64,000 nucleotides of DNA from JBMNCQ01 sp049366715 (GCA_049366715.1 JBMNCQ010000022.1:52233-116232), one strand, 5' to 3'; positions 44,062-53,285 are shown, counted from the first letter of the stretch. The notes: a model not told the origin generated them from the sequence alone. Made by a program: numbers and translations.

Positions 44062-46434
44062 CTATTCAGAGCGTAATGCTTCTACCGGATCTTTTTTAGC
44101 AGCCATTTTGGCCGGAATAAGCCCGCCGATCAAGGTCAGCACTATGCTAATCAGTACTAAAATAACCGCGTGGGCCGGGTTAAGCTGAGCAACACCGGAA
44201 AGGTCAGTCAACTTATATAAGATTCTGTTTACCGGGAAAGTCAACAGATAAGAGATGCCAATACCCATTAAACCTGAAAAGGCTCCCACAATAAATGTTT
44301 CAGCATTAAATACCCGGGTAATATCCTTTTTCCGAGCCCCTAAAGCCCTTAAAACACCGATTTCTTTGGTTCTTTCCAGCACAGAGATATAGATAATGAT
44401 GCCGATCATAATCATAGAAACCACCAGGGAAATAGCAGCAAAAGCGATCAGCACCATGGTAATGGCATCCATAATACTGCCCGATAACCTCGTGACCATG
44501 GCCGCCATATCGGTATATTGAATTTGGTCTGCTTCGTCCAGACCGTTATTCCAGGCATCCAGATAAGCTAAGATGCTTTCCTTGGCTGCAAAATCCACGG
44601 GATATAGGGAAACGGAAGAAGGAGCAGATGTTGCCCCCAAAGAAGCCAATACTTCATCTTTGGTCTGTGCACTGCCACCCCTAGCGGCCAAAGCAGGGTT
44701 CATATTCCCCCCGGCCATGTTGCCCGAACCTGAACCAAAGCCGGTATTTTCAGCAAACAAAACGCCTGTCATAACATTGAAATCTGCTGCTTGTTGGGCC
44801 TGGACAATTTCCGAGCTTTGCGCATTCGCGATAAAATACCGGGCCAGCTGGTCGGAATAGGCAATGCCCGCCGACAGTGAAGAGACAGAGGCATCTTCTT
44901 TAATTCTAATAATACCGCTGATTTTTAGAGTTACAGCATTGGCATTATTATATAAGCTGCTTAAATCAGAAGCCGTGCCGTTAATTGTGTAGTAATCGCC
45001 TACCTTTTTGTAATAATCATCATTCATAAGCATTTTTAATTCATGACCAATAACTTCCTTAAAATCAATATTATCTTCTCCATCAGCTAAACCTAAGGCT
45101 TCCAGGGCCCCGGTATCTACCCGGTTGGATTCATCCACAACCAGCACCACATCCGTCATAGCGGAAGGAAAACTGCCGGAAAGCAAATCATAATACTGCT
45201 CCAGATAGGAAGCCGATGCCTTGTCTACCTCACTAGGATAGGAAGTCAGACTGATATTACCGGTATTTACCGCAGTGGCTTTATCCCCAGCCATTTTCAG
45301 GAGATTCATCTTAACGCTGCGGGTATAGGAAATACCATCAAGCAGGGAAGAATCTATATTTGCCAGGTATTCCAGGTATGCCGGGGTCAGTACATTGGTA
45401 TGGACAAAGGTATTCTCCTTACTGTTATAAGGATAAATCACCTGTTCCTCCGGGTAGGCTTCCCCTTCTTCTCCTGAAGATGGCGGCATCTGGGCTAAAT
45501 CCATGTTCATAGAACTTTGGTTAATGGTAACAGGATAGTTGGCCAAGGTTCCCTTCTCATATGAACTGATTTGTTTATCAAACCCATTGGAGAGGGATAG
45601 AACCAAAGCAATTCCAATAATGCCGATACTGGAAGCAAAGGCTGTTAAAGCAGTACGCCACTTCTTGGTAATAATATTTTTCCCAGACAGTTTTAAAGCC
45701 GTCCCAAAATTCATGCCGGTTTTTTTTAGTTTATATTCACTGACAAATTTTTGATCAGGCAGAGGATTACTGTCAGCAACCACTTGTCCGTCGGAAAAAC
45801 GGACAATACGGTCGGCATACCTTTCCGCCAGCTCCGAATTATGGGTGACCATGATAACCAGCTTATCCCGGGCAATATCTTGGATCAGATCCATAATCTG
45901 CCGGCTGGTCTGGGTATCCAGGGCTCCGGTAGGCTCATCGGCCAAAATAATATCCGGGTTATTGGCCAGGGCCCGCGCAATTGCCACCCGCTGCATTTGG
46001 CCACCGGATAATTGGTTAGGTATTTTATGCAGATGCTCTATTAACCCCACTCTTTCCAGCACATCATGAGCCTTGCGCCGCTTTTCCCCGGCAGACACCC
46101 CGCTGAGGGTCATGCCCATTTCGACATTATCCAGAATGCTTAAATGAGGGATTAAGTTATAGCTCTGAAAAATAAACCCGATGCTGTTATTGCGGTAAGC
46201 GTCCCAATCTCCCCCTCTGAAATGTTTTGTTGATTTTCCATTAATCACCAAATCCCCTTTTTCATATTGGTCCAGCCCACCTATAACATTTAAAAACGTC
46301 GTTTTGCCGGAACCGCTTTGCCCCAGAATAGCAACAAATTCGCATTCCCTAAAATTCAGGCTCACATTATTTAGAGCAACCTGTTTGAAATTTCCGGCAG
46401 TATATGTTTTGGTGATGTTTTTAACTTGCAGCAT
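44062..46434 (-). CDS. MacB-type ABC transporter (ATPase fused to FtsX-like permease)
   Basis: 790 aa. An N-terminal ABC ATPase (1-230: GQSGSGKTTFLN, LSGGQMQRVAIARAL, ILADEPTGALD) is followed by a TM near 270, a large extracytoplasmic domain (about 295-650, with a Gly/Met-rich stretch GSGSGNMAGGNMNP), and three C-terminal TMs of the FtsX type (LRALGARKKDITRVFNAE). MLQVKNITKTY, with AAAGGAG upstream, sets the start at 46434; an earlier in-frame ATG has no such site. First gene of the efflux operon, divergent from RR/HK genes. Confidence 0.93.
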   Translation of the reverse strand: MLQVKNITKTYTAGNFKQVALNNVSLNFRECEFVAILGQSGSGKTTFLNVIGGLDQYEKGDLVINGKSTKHFRGGDWDAYRNNSIGFIFQSYNLIPHLSILDNVEMGMTLSGVSAGEKRRKAHDVLERVGLIEHLHKIPNQLSGGQMQRVAIARALANNPDIILADEPTGALDTQTSRQIMDLIQDIARDKLVIMVTHNSELAERYADRIVRFSDGQVVADSNPLPDQKFVSEYKLKKTGMNFGTALKLSGKNIITKKWRTALTAFASSIGIIGIALVLSLSNGFDKQISSYEKGTLANYPVTINQSSMNMDLAQMPPSSGEEGEAYPEEQVIYPYNSKENTFVHTNVLTPAYLEYLANIDSSLLDGISYTRSVKMNLLKMAGDKATAVNTGNISLTSYPSEVDKASASYLEQYYDLLSGSFPSAMTDVVLVVDESNRVDTGALEALGLADGEDNIDFKEVIGHELKMLMNDDYYKKVGDYYTINGTASDLSSLYNNANAVTLKISGIIRIKEDASVSSLSAGIAYSDQLARYFIANAQSSEIVQAQQAADFNVMTGVLFAENTGFGSGSGNMAGGNMNPALAARGGSAQTKDEVLASLGATSAPSSVSLYPVDFAAKESILAYLDAWNNGLDEADQIQYTDMAAMVTRLSGSIMDAITMVLIAFAAISLVVSMIMIGIIIYISVLERTKEIGVLRALGARKKDITRVFNAETFIVGAFSGLMGIGISYLLTFPVNRILYKLTDLSGVAQLNPAHAVILVLISIVLTLIGGLIPAKMAAKKDPVEALRSE

Positions 46435-46534
46435 ATGATGATCTGCTCCTTTCTCTCCGGACAGGTTTGCTGTCCCTGTAATTACGTCTGACATTTACGC
46501 TAGACAGAGTATAACAGCACAAGTTAAACCCGTC

Positions 46535-46578
46535 ATAAACTGAGCATGAACTCAGCATGAACCCGTTATAAAAGTTGT
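46535..46578. promoter_or_regulatory. Candidate response-regulator operator: 11-bp direct repeats
   Basis: ATAAACTGAGC, ATGAACTCAGC, ATGAACCCGTT and ATAAAAGTTGT follow head to tail at an exact 11-base period, i.e. one helical turn, in the 197-base gap between the efflux operon and the response-regulator gene. This layout is typical of OmpR/PhoB-type sites. Confidence 0.65.
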
Positions 46579-46631
46579 ATAAGGTATTTTAAAAAGTTAA
46601 ATAATGAAATTAACAGGAGGGAGGTAAAGTT

Positions 46632-47309
46632 ATGTTTAATATTTTAGTGGTAGAAGATGATAAAAAATTACGCCAGCTGTTCTGTACTGTTTTGTCCAAA
46701 AACGGGTACAGGGCAGTGGGAGCAAAAGACGGGGCAGAAGCGCTTGAACTTTTGGATAAAGAGTATCTTGATTTAATTATTGCCGATATTATGATGCCCA
46801 ATATGGACGGTTATGAGCTTACTAAAACCCTGCGGGATGCGCAATTTAATATTCCCATTCTAATGATAACGGCTAAAGAAAGCTTCCATGATAAACAACG
46901 TGGTTTCCGGGTGGGAACAGATGACTACATGGTCAAGCCTATTGATGTCAATGAAATGGTCTTACGGGTGGGTGCCTTACTTAGACGCGCCCAAATTGTC
47001 AATGAACGGGAACAAACCCTGGGAAATACGATATTTGAATATGATTCTTTAACTGTATATCAGGACGGCGAGTCCCTTATCCTTCCCCAGAAAGAATTCT
47101 ACCTTTTATATAAGCTCATTTCTTATCCTAATAAAATATTCACCAGGCAGCAGCTCATGGATGAAATTTGGGGCATGGATTCAGAATCGGAAAGACAAAC
47201 GGTAGATGTGCATATCAACCGTCTACGCAAACGCTTCAAAGATAATAAGGATTTTGAGATTGTAACAGTTAGAGGGCTGGGGTATAAAGCAGTCAAAAAA
47301 CATGCTTAA
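46632..47309 (+). CDS. OmpR-family response regulator of the efflux locus
   Basis: 225 aa with receiver (VVEDDKKLRQLF, phospho-Asp in LIIADIMMPNMDG, LMITAKESF, Lys in DDYMVKPID) and winged-helix effector domain (LILPQKEFYLLYKLISYPN ... VDVHINRLRKRFKD). GGAGGTAAAGTT precedes the ATG. It overlaps the kinase gene by 8 bases and is divergent from the ABC operon that it probably controls. Confidence 0.95.
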   Translation: MFNILVVEDDKKLRQLFCTVLSKNGYRAVGAKDGAEALELLDKEYLDLIIADIMMPNMDGYELTKTLRDAQFNIPILMITAKESFHDKQRGFRVGTDDYMVKPIDVNEMVLRVGALLRRAQIVNEREQTLGNTIFEYDSLTVYQDGESLILPQKEFYLLYKLISYPNKIFTRQQLMDEIWGMDSESERQTVDVHINRLRKRFKDNKDFEIVTVRGLGYKAVKKHA

Positions 47310-48339
47310 AAAAGTTACTGCTAACTTATGGTATTATTTCGTACTGTATGTTTTTACAATTATGTTGACCGCTACCCTCATTATGGCTGCGCTTGCCTTT
47401 GTTCTCATCCATCATGAAGTAATTTCTTTTTCCGGCCCGGGTCATCCCCTTATTCCAATTTTTATGCTGCTCTTTACCAGCGTCATAGTGGGAACCTTTA
47501 TCTCCATCTTTGTCGGACGTAAAATATTAAAACCCATTACAGAATTGAGCAGAGCTACCCAAGCTGTGGCCAAAGGAGATTTTAGTGTTGAATTAGATGA
47601 GACATATCGTGTAGAAGAAATCAGAGAAATGGTAACCAACTTTAACAAAATGGTCCAGGAGCTCGACAGCATTGAAACCTTCCGCAATGATTTCATTGTA
47701 AATGTATCCCACGAATTTAAAACACCCCTGGCAGCCATTGAAGGTTATGCAACACTTTTGCAGAATAAAGATTTAACGGAAGAAGAAAAAGCTGATTACG
47801 CAGAAATGATTATAGAAAGCGCCCGGCAATTATCCACCCTCTCCGGCAACATTCTTATAATTTCTAAACTTGAAAACCAGGAAATTGTCGCCCAAAAAAG
47901 CACTTTCCAATTAGATGAGCAAATCAGAGAAGCTTTATTGCTTTTAGAAACAAAATGGAGCGAAAAAGATCTTGAATTGGAATTGAACTTAAGGCCCCTG
48001 ACCTATTATGGCAATGAGGAATTGCTGCTGCAGGTCTGGTCGAACCTCTTCTCAAATGCCATCAAATTCACCCCGGATAAGGGCATGATTATGACAACAC
48101 TGACCCAATCCACTGAGTGGGTAACAATTGTGATTTCCGACAACGGCATCGGCATGACAGCTGAGGTGCAAAAACATATTTTTGAAAAATTCTATCAAGC
48201 AGATAAAACCCGTTATTCCGAGGGCAACGGCTTAGGATTAACCCTTGTAAAAAGGATTATTGATTTATGCGGGGGAAAAATTCAAGTACAGAGCGAGTAT
48301 GGCCAGGGCACAACTTTCGTTATCCGGTTACCATATTGA
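47302..48339 (+). CDS. Sensor histidine kinase of the efflux locus
   Basis: 345 aa: two TMs (about 12-35 and 50-70) with only a short loop between them, HAMP (about 72-125), HisKA with NVSHEFKTPLAAIEGYATLL, and ATPase domain with N-box WSNLFSNAIKFTP, D-box ISDNGIGMT and GNGLGLTLVKRI. The very short outer loop suggests intramembrane sensing, as in kinases linked to cell-envelope antibiotic transporters. Followed by a convergent pseudogene. Confidence 0.93.
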   Translation: MLKKVTANLWYYFVLYVFTIMLTATLIMAALAFVLIHHEVISFSGPGHPLIPIFMLLFTSVIVGTFISIFVGRKILKPITELSRATQAVAKGDFSVELDETYRVEEIREMVTNFNKMVQELDSIETFRNDFIVNVSHEFKTPLAAIEGYATLLQNKDLTEEEKADYAEMIIESARQLSTLSGNILIISKLENQEIVAQKSTFQLDEQIREALLLLETKWSEKDLELELNLRPLTYYGNEELLLQVWSNLFSNAIKFTPDKGMIMTTLTQSTEWVTIVISDNGIGMTAEVQKHIFEKFYQADKTRYSEGNGLGLTLVKRIIDLCGGKIQVQSEYGQGTTFVIRLPY

Positions 48340-48340
48340 T

Positions 48341-48832
48341 CTATCTTTTATAAAGTAGTATTTTTAAAGAATCATCATGGAAGCTTCCTTCTGAATCCAG
48401 GCGTGTCATGCCATATGTAAGGGCATGCTGAATTGCACCGCTATATACTATATTGACCTCCCCTTCATCGGCGATTTCCGCCGGGACAACGTTAATCAGG
48501 GGGAGATTCCCCTGTTTTTCTATCCCTTTAACAAGCTGATCGGTAAACTCTTCCCGGATCCGCTTCCGGCCGGGGTCAAGGTCCGCCGTTCGTTTAAAGA
48601 GCAGCGGCAATCAGCCGGACTCCTTCTACCGTTTCTATTGTTTTCTCAGGTGCAAACAGGCCGTTACCAATACCGTAAACATGACCTTTTTCCTGAAAGT
48701 AAATTATTTTTCCCTTCGCACCTGCTTCAGTGATATCTGTAAAAGGAACTACCCTGCAAAGCTCCGACCTATTCAGGAAATTGAAAGTATCGCAGCAGTT
48801 GAAAAAGAAACAATTTTTGATTTGATGCTCAT
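48341..48832 (-). pseudogene. Frame-shifted SLH-domain exported protein
   Basis: On the minus strand an ATG at 48832 opens a signal-peptide-like MSIKSKIVSFSTAAILSIS that stops at once. A second frame continues VPFTDITEAGAKGKIIYFQ and KGHVYGIGNGLFAPEKTIE then GVRLIAAAL, which is a recognisable S-layer-homology domain. It stops at 48605 where a third frame resumes (PLLFKRTADLDPGRK) and runs to 48341. Two shifts in 490 bases indicate a decayed gene. The C-terminal 80 residues are unlike SLH and unrecognised. Confidence 0.7.
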
Positions 48833-48939
48833 CTTATTCACCCTGTAATTATTTTGTATTCATATCTATGGACGTACTTAATTAAAAAAGGGTTCGGCAT
48901 CTCTTTATGGCCTCGCCTCATCATAACAACCTGAAGCAC

Positions 48940-48972
48940 AAAAAGCCGCAAAGAGATTTAACTCTCTGCGGC
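48940..48972 (-). terminator. Terminator of the sigma/DUF4179 operon
   Basis: GCCGC-AAGAG and CTCT-GCGGC pair, with the minus-strand product running into TTTTTGTG. It lies about 95 bases after the stop codon of the DUF4179 gene. Confidence 0.8.
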
Positions 48973-49066
48973 CTCTTTGCCATACTACCGGCAAGACCAA
49001 ATATGGACTCTTTTCTACCCCCCTGCAGATATGTACACCTCTTAAATGGCACAGACAGCCCTGTCT

Positions 49067-50410
49067 TTATTCCATATTAATTACCCAGTCCCCGTTCATG
49101 ATAAAATAAGGATAGGATATGATAAAATCCGTACGGTCGGGACTTTCTGCAAAGGATAGTTTTATAATACCTTTATTGCCGGCAAATTCTGCCGCAATTT
49201 CTTGCATGTCCTGGCTGTATAAATCGAAAGACCGTATTTTAATATCATTTTCCCCGGCTGTATTTAATTCAAATTCCAGCTGGGCAGATGTGGGAGATAC
49301 CCTTTTTATCTTTTTAAGAACAGCTTTTTGCAGCTTAAAGTCGATTTCCTTATTTAAATCAACTTCTCCCTCTTCAGGAATATTTAAAGCCAGAGAGTCA
49401 ATTTGCTCCCGGTAAGAAGTCATAATGGCAGGCACCTTAAGAATTAATTTTCCTCCTTGCGGTGCATCCGTATGAAATAATGTTACCGGACGGCCTTTGG
49501 CATCCGGGGGTACTTCAAGTTTATATTTATTGTTGTTTTCGTCCCAAAGATAGAGCTCCTCAGTTATAGGGGCCGTACTAGAAGAAATTATGCCTTCTTC
49601 ACCTAGATTCTGGGTTGTAGATACCAGTTTTGCTACCGATGGTCTGCCAAAGCGCACTAATTCCAGGTCCGGATCGTTAAACTGGGCAATTAACCGGATA
49701 TCTACTTCCCCGGCTTCATCAATAAGCTTCGTGCCGAAAATATTAACACCGGTCATCTTGCCTGCGGCTTGAGAAGTATAAATCTTATTATTAAAATCCA
49801 GGCCTTTTGCCGCCTCTAATGAAACCTCATAAGAATCCCCCGCAATTACAAGTTGAAAATCCTGAAAGGGCTTAATGCGCTCATCTTCTTGGAGGCTACT
49901 AAAGGTGCAAAAAAAATATTCTCCTTTATTCTGCGCATAACCACCCGGAGCATAAACGGTATCCGGATCATTCCGGGGTTTTACCTTAATATCCTTTGGT
50001 TCCAGGCTCAGATCCGTTACCAGTTCTATTTCTAAGTTTCCCGGGGAAACCAATACACTTTCCAGCTTAATATTTTCATTGAGATGATAGCCTTCCTTTA
50101 AGTAATAAGCATCCCCATCAACGATCGTTGAATAAACTGCCCTTTTATTAAATAACCCTTTAAATGCCTCCGAAATATCACTGGCATATACTACGGCAGT
50201 TATACTTAATACACAGAGACAGGCCGCAATTGCATACGGCAGTCTTTTTCTCCCCTTGCTCTTTTGCTTACCGTTTTTTAATTTTTGGTATGCTTTGCTG
50301 CTTATTGAATCCGTATCTATTTCGATTCCGGCCATTAATTTATCAATTTCCTGCTCGACCAGGTCATCATCAAGACGGTTTAACAATTCAATCAACTTAT
50401 TCTCATTCAT
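49067..50410 (-). CDS. DUF4179 protein, probable anti-sigma factor
   Basis: 447 aa: a cytosolic N-terminus (1-55, charged, MNENKLIELLNRLDDDLV), one TM at about 58-77 (LPYAIAACLCVLSITAVVY), and a large outer domain of beta-rich sequence with the DUF4179 block following (ISEAFKGLFNKRAVYSTIV). The gene overlaps the ECF sigma gene by 8 bases on the same strand, the usual arrangement of sigma factor and its membrane anti-sigma partner. No ZAS zinc motif (His-x3-Cys-x2-Cys) is visible, so it is a DUF4179-type, not RsiW-type, protein. Confidence 0.85.
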   Translation of the reverse strand: MNENKLIELLNRLDDDLVEQEIDKLMAGIEIDTDSISSKAYQKLKNGKQKSKGRKRLPYAIAACLCVLSITAVVYASDISEAFKGLFNKRAVYSTIVDGDAYYLKEGYHLNENIKLESVLVSPGNLEIELVTDLSLEPKDIKVKPRNDPDTVYAPGGYAQNKGEYFFCTFSSLQEDERIKPFQDFQLVIAGDSYEVSLEAAKGLDFNNKIYTSQAAGKMTGVNIFGTKLIDEAGEVDIRLIAQFNDPDLELVRFGRPSVAKLVSTTQNLGEEGIISSSTAPITEELYLWDENNNKYKLEVPPDAKGRPVTLFHTDAPQGGKLILKVPAIMTSYREQIDSLALNIPEEGEVDLNKEIDFKLQKAVLKKIKRVSPTSAQLEFELNTAGENDIKIRSFDLYSQDMQEIAAEFAGNKGIIKLSFAESPDRTDFIISYPYFIMNGDWVINME

Positions 50411-50948
50411 AATTTAATGCCTCCTTAATAATTGTTCTCCCTCTTAAAAGTCTATTATCTACAGCGGATCTGGAAAGATTAAACGCACCGGCTAAATGGC
50501 TAATTTTCTCACCAAAAAAGTAGCGTCTGAAAAATATTTCTTTGTCTATTTTGCTAAAAGAATTGATGATCTCGATAACCTTTTCCTGATCTTCTCTTAA
50601 AAAGAACTGCTGCTCCAGATTATAGTCGGCTTTTATCTCAAAATCTGCTAAATTCATCAAGCTTATTAATTTTTTTCTGCGCTTATAGGTAAGTGCTTTA
50701 TACTTGGTTAAAATTAACAGCCAGGTTCTGAAATTCCCTCTTTCCTGATCAAACTCATTAATCTTCATCCAGGCATCAAAGAAAATATCGGCTACACATT
50801 CCTCAATATCCTCCTTGTTTAGGGTGGGGGATAAAATATTATGGGCAAGACAAAAAACGGTTTTTGTATATTTGCCGACCATATTCTGATAAGCAAGTTC
50901 ATCTTTGTTTTTTATTCCTTCGACCAGGTCATTTTGTGAATACTCCAA
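50403..50948 (-). CDS. ECF-type RNA polymerase sigma factor
   Basis: About 181 aa with region 2 (YQNMVGKYTKTVFCLAHNIL ... ECVADIFFDAWMKI ... RTWLLILTKYKALTYKRR) and region 4 (RRYFFGEKISHLAGAFNLS then RSAVDNRLLRGR). Two starts are possible: an ATG at 50957 lies with no gap after AAAGGAGG, while the TTG at 50948 lies 9 bases after it; spacing favours the TTG. It probably directs its own operon and envelope-related genes when released by the DUF4179 protein. Confidence 0.9.
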   Translation of the reverse strand: MEYSQNDLVEGIKNKDELAYQNMVGKYTKTVFCLAHNILSPTLNKEDIEECVADIFFDAWMKINEFDQERGNFRTWLLILTKYKALTYKRRKKLISLMNLADFEIKADYNLEQQFFLREDQEKVIEIINSFSKIDKEIFFRRYFFGEKISHLAGAFNLSRSAVDNRLLRGRTIIKEALNYE

Positions 50949-51132
50949 AAGACTCATCCTCCTTTCACTTATTACTACGCAGCAAAAGTTATTTTTCTCT
51001 TAAAAAGTATCGCTTAATTTTTTAAAACAAAAGACGATGTCTAGGAAACACCGCCTTGCTAAATTTATCTACTTATGTACTCAAAGGTTAATTAATTGAT
51101 CATTTCTTTTCCCCGCCCCGTTTTATCACTAT

Positions 51133-51789
51133 TTACACTTTTACAATAAGACCAAATAACTTGGCAAAGTCTACTGCTTGCAGAGGAGATACGGTCGCCC
51201 CCCTGATATCTTCCGGCCGCGCACCTATTCCTGTAAAATCGGAATGACTCAAGTCTATTCCTGCCAGGCTGGTTCCGGACATTTGACTTAGTTTAAAACT
51301 GCATTCCCTAAACGCAACCTTAGCAAATTTACTGTCTTGAATATTGCTGCTTTCAAATATACAATCTGTTAGAATTGCATTCTTCATCTGCATATAATTC
51401 ATTAGCATAAATTTACCATTACAGTTATTCATAGCAATATTATTAAGGGCAGCATCATTAAGATTTAGCCCCAGTAGCTTACAGTGGATAAACTCAGTTC
51501 TATGTATAATTGCCCCGGCGAAACTTACGTTTGATAGGTCACAGTTTTCAAATCTTACATCCGTAAGCTCTGCTGCGTTCCATACAGTACCTTTAAAATC
51601 AACTTTACTAAAAATCACACCTGCAAAGCTTACTTTGGTCGCTTCCTGTTTTGTGATAATGTAGTCTGCTATGTGGACATTCTTTATAATAGCTTCATCT
51701 TCAATATCAATAGTTTTCAGACACGTTTGTTCAATACCCTTTATGAATTTTGGCTTAATTACTTTCGGCAAAACTTGTGTATCAGGCAC
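51133..51789 (-). CDS. Pentapeptide-repeat protein
   Basis: 218 aa. Residues about 45-190 are tandem A(D/N)Lxx-type repeats (for example VRFENCDLSNVSFAGAII, FECSFKLSQ-like RECSFKLSQMSG, TSLAGIDLSHSDFTG) forming a right-handed beta helix. Such proteins are of unknown function, though some mimic DNA and shield gyrase from quinolones; nothing here shows that. It starts at GTG with AAGGGGAG upstream and stands before the PadR/HAAS pair on the same strand. Confidence 0.88.
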   Translation of the reverse strand: MPDTQVLPKVIKPKFIKGIEQTCLKTIDIEDEAIIKNVHIADYIITKQEATKVSFAGVIFSKVDFKGTVWNAAELTDVRFENCDLSNVSFAGAIIHRTEFIHCKLLGLNLNDAALNNIAMNNCNGKFMLMNYMQMKNAILTDCIFESSNIQDSKFAKVAFRECSFKLSQMSGTSLAGIDLSHSDFTGIGARPEDIRGATVSPLQAVDFAKLFGLIVKV

Positions 51790-51832
51790 GATATTCTCCC
51801 CTTAACTCCTCATCTTTTACTTCCACCCGCAA

Positions 51833-52585
51833 CTACTTTTTCTTTCTCCTGCCGATTAGATAAATAAAGACCACTGCCAAAATCACCGCAAGCACAACGG
51901 CTAGGATGATGTAAACCGGATTCCTATTAATTTCCGGGGGTATAAATCTATTGCCGAGAGGTCCTATCGCCATCAAAATTGGAATTATGATTGAAATCCA
52001 GGCTTTTGTGTACACCGCAGAGGCAATAAAGATTATGATACAAAGTACAATAATCAAATTATTTTGCAAAGGAGTTGCGATAAAAAAAGGCTTAAAGCCT
52101 TGCCTCTGATACCATAATAAAATACTAACACCTAATCCTGTTACTAAAAAAACGGTCCCCATAGTCAAAATATACAGCCATCTTGAGTTTAAAAATTTAG
52201 GGAACACTTTAAATAACAATACGCCATAAACTATCATACCCAAAATTCCTGCTGTCAGAGCAATCAATAAAATAGCTTCAGATAAGGAAAATACACCTTT
52301 CAAGGCAGGTACAAAACTGAAATAGGCTGCAAGCAGAAGGATCACCATTGGCACTAACCCCGCCATTTCATGAAAATCAGTTTTCATCGCTCGACCGATC
52401 GTCTTCATGTAGTTCTGAGAACTTTCACCAATAATATGGGCTACATCTTTCCCCTCTTTCTCCGCTTGGAGCAAATGGTCATGAAGTTCCTCCGCAATCT
52501 CGTTAATTTCCGCATCATTTTTTCCTCTAGAAATCAAATACATCCGAAGCTCCGCCAAAAATTGCTCAGATTTTTTTGAAAGCAT
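51833..52585 (-). CDS. HAAS-domain membrane protein
   Basis: 250 aa. N-terminal cytosolic HAAS-type helical domain (FLAELRMYLISRGKNDAEI and ELHDHLLQAEKEGKDV), then about six TMs from residue 75 to 245, ending RRKKK. Such proteins sit next to PadR regulators and are thought to relay membrane state. It follows the padR gene by 6 bases. AAAGGAG lies rather far (about 15 bases) from the ATG. Confidence 0.75.
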   Translation of the reverse strand: MLSKKSEQFLAELRMYLISRGKNDAEINEIAEELHDHLLQAEKEGKDVAHIIGESSQNYMKTIGRAMKTDFHEMAGLVPMVILLLAAYFSFVPALKGVFSLSEAILLIALTAGILGMIVYGVLLFKVFPKFLNSRWLYILTMGTVFLVTGLGVSILLWYQRQGFKPFFIATPLQNNLIIVLCIIIFIASAVYTKAWISIIIPILMAIGPLGNRFIPPEINRNPVYIILAVVLAVILAVVFIYLIGRRKKK

Positions 52586-52591
52586 TAATTT

Positions 52592-52918
52592 TCACTTCTC
52601 CTTTTTTAACACATTGTTAACAGTTGCGCTTAGTTGTTCCCAGCGTTTAATGAATGATTTTAGCTCTTGTTCCCCTGCGGCGGTTAATGTGTAATACTTC
52701 CTTTGAGGTCCCGCCGTTGATTGTCTTAAAGTAGTGCTCACTAATTTTTCTTTTTGCATTCGTAATAACAAGGGGTAAATGGTTCCTTCACTAAAAGACT
52801 GAAAACCATATTCCTGCAGTTTGGCCGCCAGCTCATAGCCATAGATTTCTCCCTCTTTAATGATGGCTAAAAGGCAGCCGTCTAATATCCCTTTTAACAT
52901 TTGTGTATTGTCTGCCAT
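52592..52918 (-). CDS. PadR-family transcriptional regulator
   Basis: 108-aa winged-helix regulator: LKGILDGCLLAIIKEGEIYGYELAAKL, FQSFSEGTIYPLLLRMQKEKLV, and QRKYYTLTAAGEQELKSF. GGAAGGGGAAAT before the ATG at 52918 sets the start; the frame is open further upstream. Two perfect 13-bp operators lie in its leader, so it most likely represses itself and the HAAS gene. Confidence 0.92.
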   Translation of the reverse strand: MADNTQMLKGILDGCLLAIIKEGEIYGYELAAKLQEYGFQSFSEGTIYPLLLRMQKEKLVSTTLRQSTAGPQRKYYTLTAAGEQELKSFIKRWEQLSATVNNVLKKEK

Positions 52919-52938
52919 ATAATTTCCCCTTCCAATAC

Positions 52939-53026
52939 CTTGTATTACAAGACATATAAGCAAAAAGATATACCTTGTAATACAAGATATATCTTAATTA
53001 TACTACCGAAATATCCTATACTGCAA
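52939..53026 (-). promoter_or_regulatory. PadR promoter with two operator palindromes
   Basis: On the minus strand TTGCAG (53026-53021), an 18-base spacer and perfect -10 TATAAT (53002-52997). Downstream lie CTTGTATTACAAG (52986-52974) and CTTGTAATACAAG (52951-52939), 35 bases apart, each a 6-1-6 palindrome within a longer ACCTTGTA / TACAAGAYATAT context. A weaker half-like CTGCAAGGTAT covers the -35. Ideal for repression by a PadR dimer. Confidence 0.85.
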
Positions 53027-53103
53027 GGTATCGGTGAAAAATGATCGCGTCAAGTTACTTGGGGTTTTTAAGAATACAATAATCCCCTGTTTATGATGCC
53101 TGT

Positions 53104-53274
53104 CTAAGCGTCCCGCACTGACTTAAAAAACTGTGAAGCCAAGGTCCTTTTAGCGATGTTTAGAATCGTTATCTTACCAATAGTTTCGTGTGACGCAGAC
53201 AGTTTTCTTTTCTTTACAATTTCCTGCTCCAATTCTATGGCCTTTGCTTTATTTATTGCTGCTTTTTTTTCTTT
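53104..53274 (-). other. Open frame without start, possible gene remnant
   Basis: A 56-codon frame ending TAG at 53104 reads KEKKAAINKAKAIELEQE then IVKKRKLSASHE and AKRTLASQFFKSVRDA: a basic, helical, protein-like sequence with no ATG, GTG or ribosome site at its head and a stop just before it. It lies between the ABC operon and the padR promoter. It may be the 3' part of a lost gene, but 56 open codons can also occur by chance. Confidence 0.3.
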
Positions 53275-53285
53275 CTATAAACAGA

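Noticed and set aside
49067..50410. Zinc-binding anti-sigma factor (ZAS/RsiW type)
   Set aside because: No His-x3-Cys-x2-Cys motif is present; the DUF4179 layout fits better.
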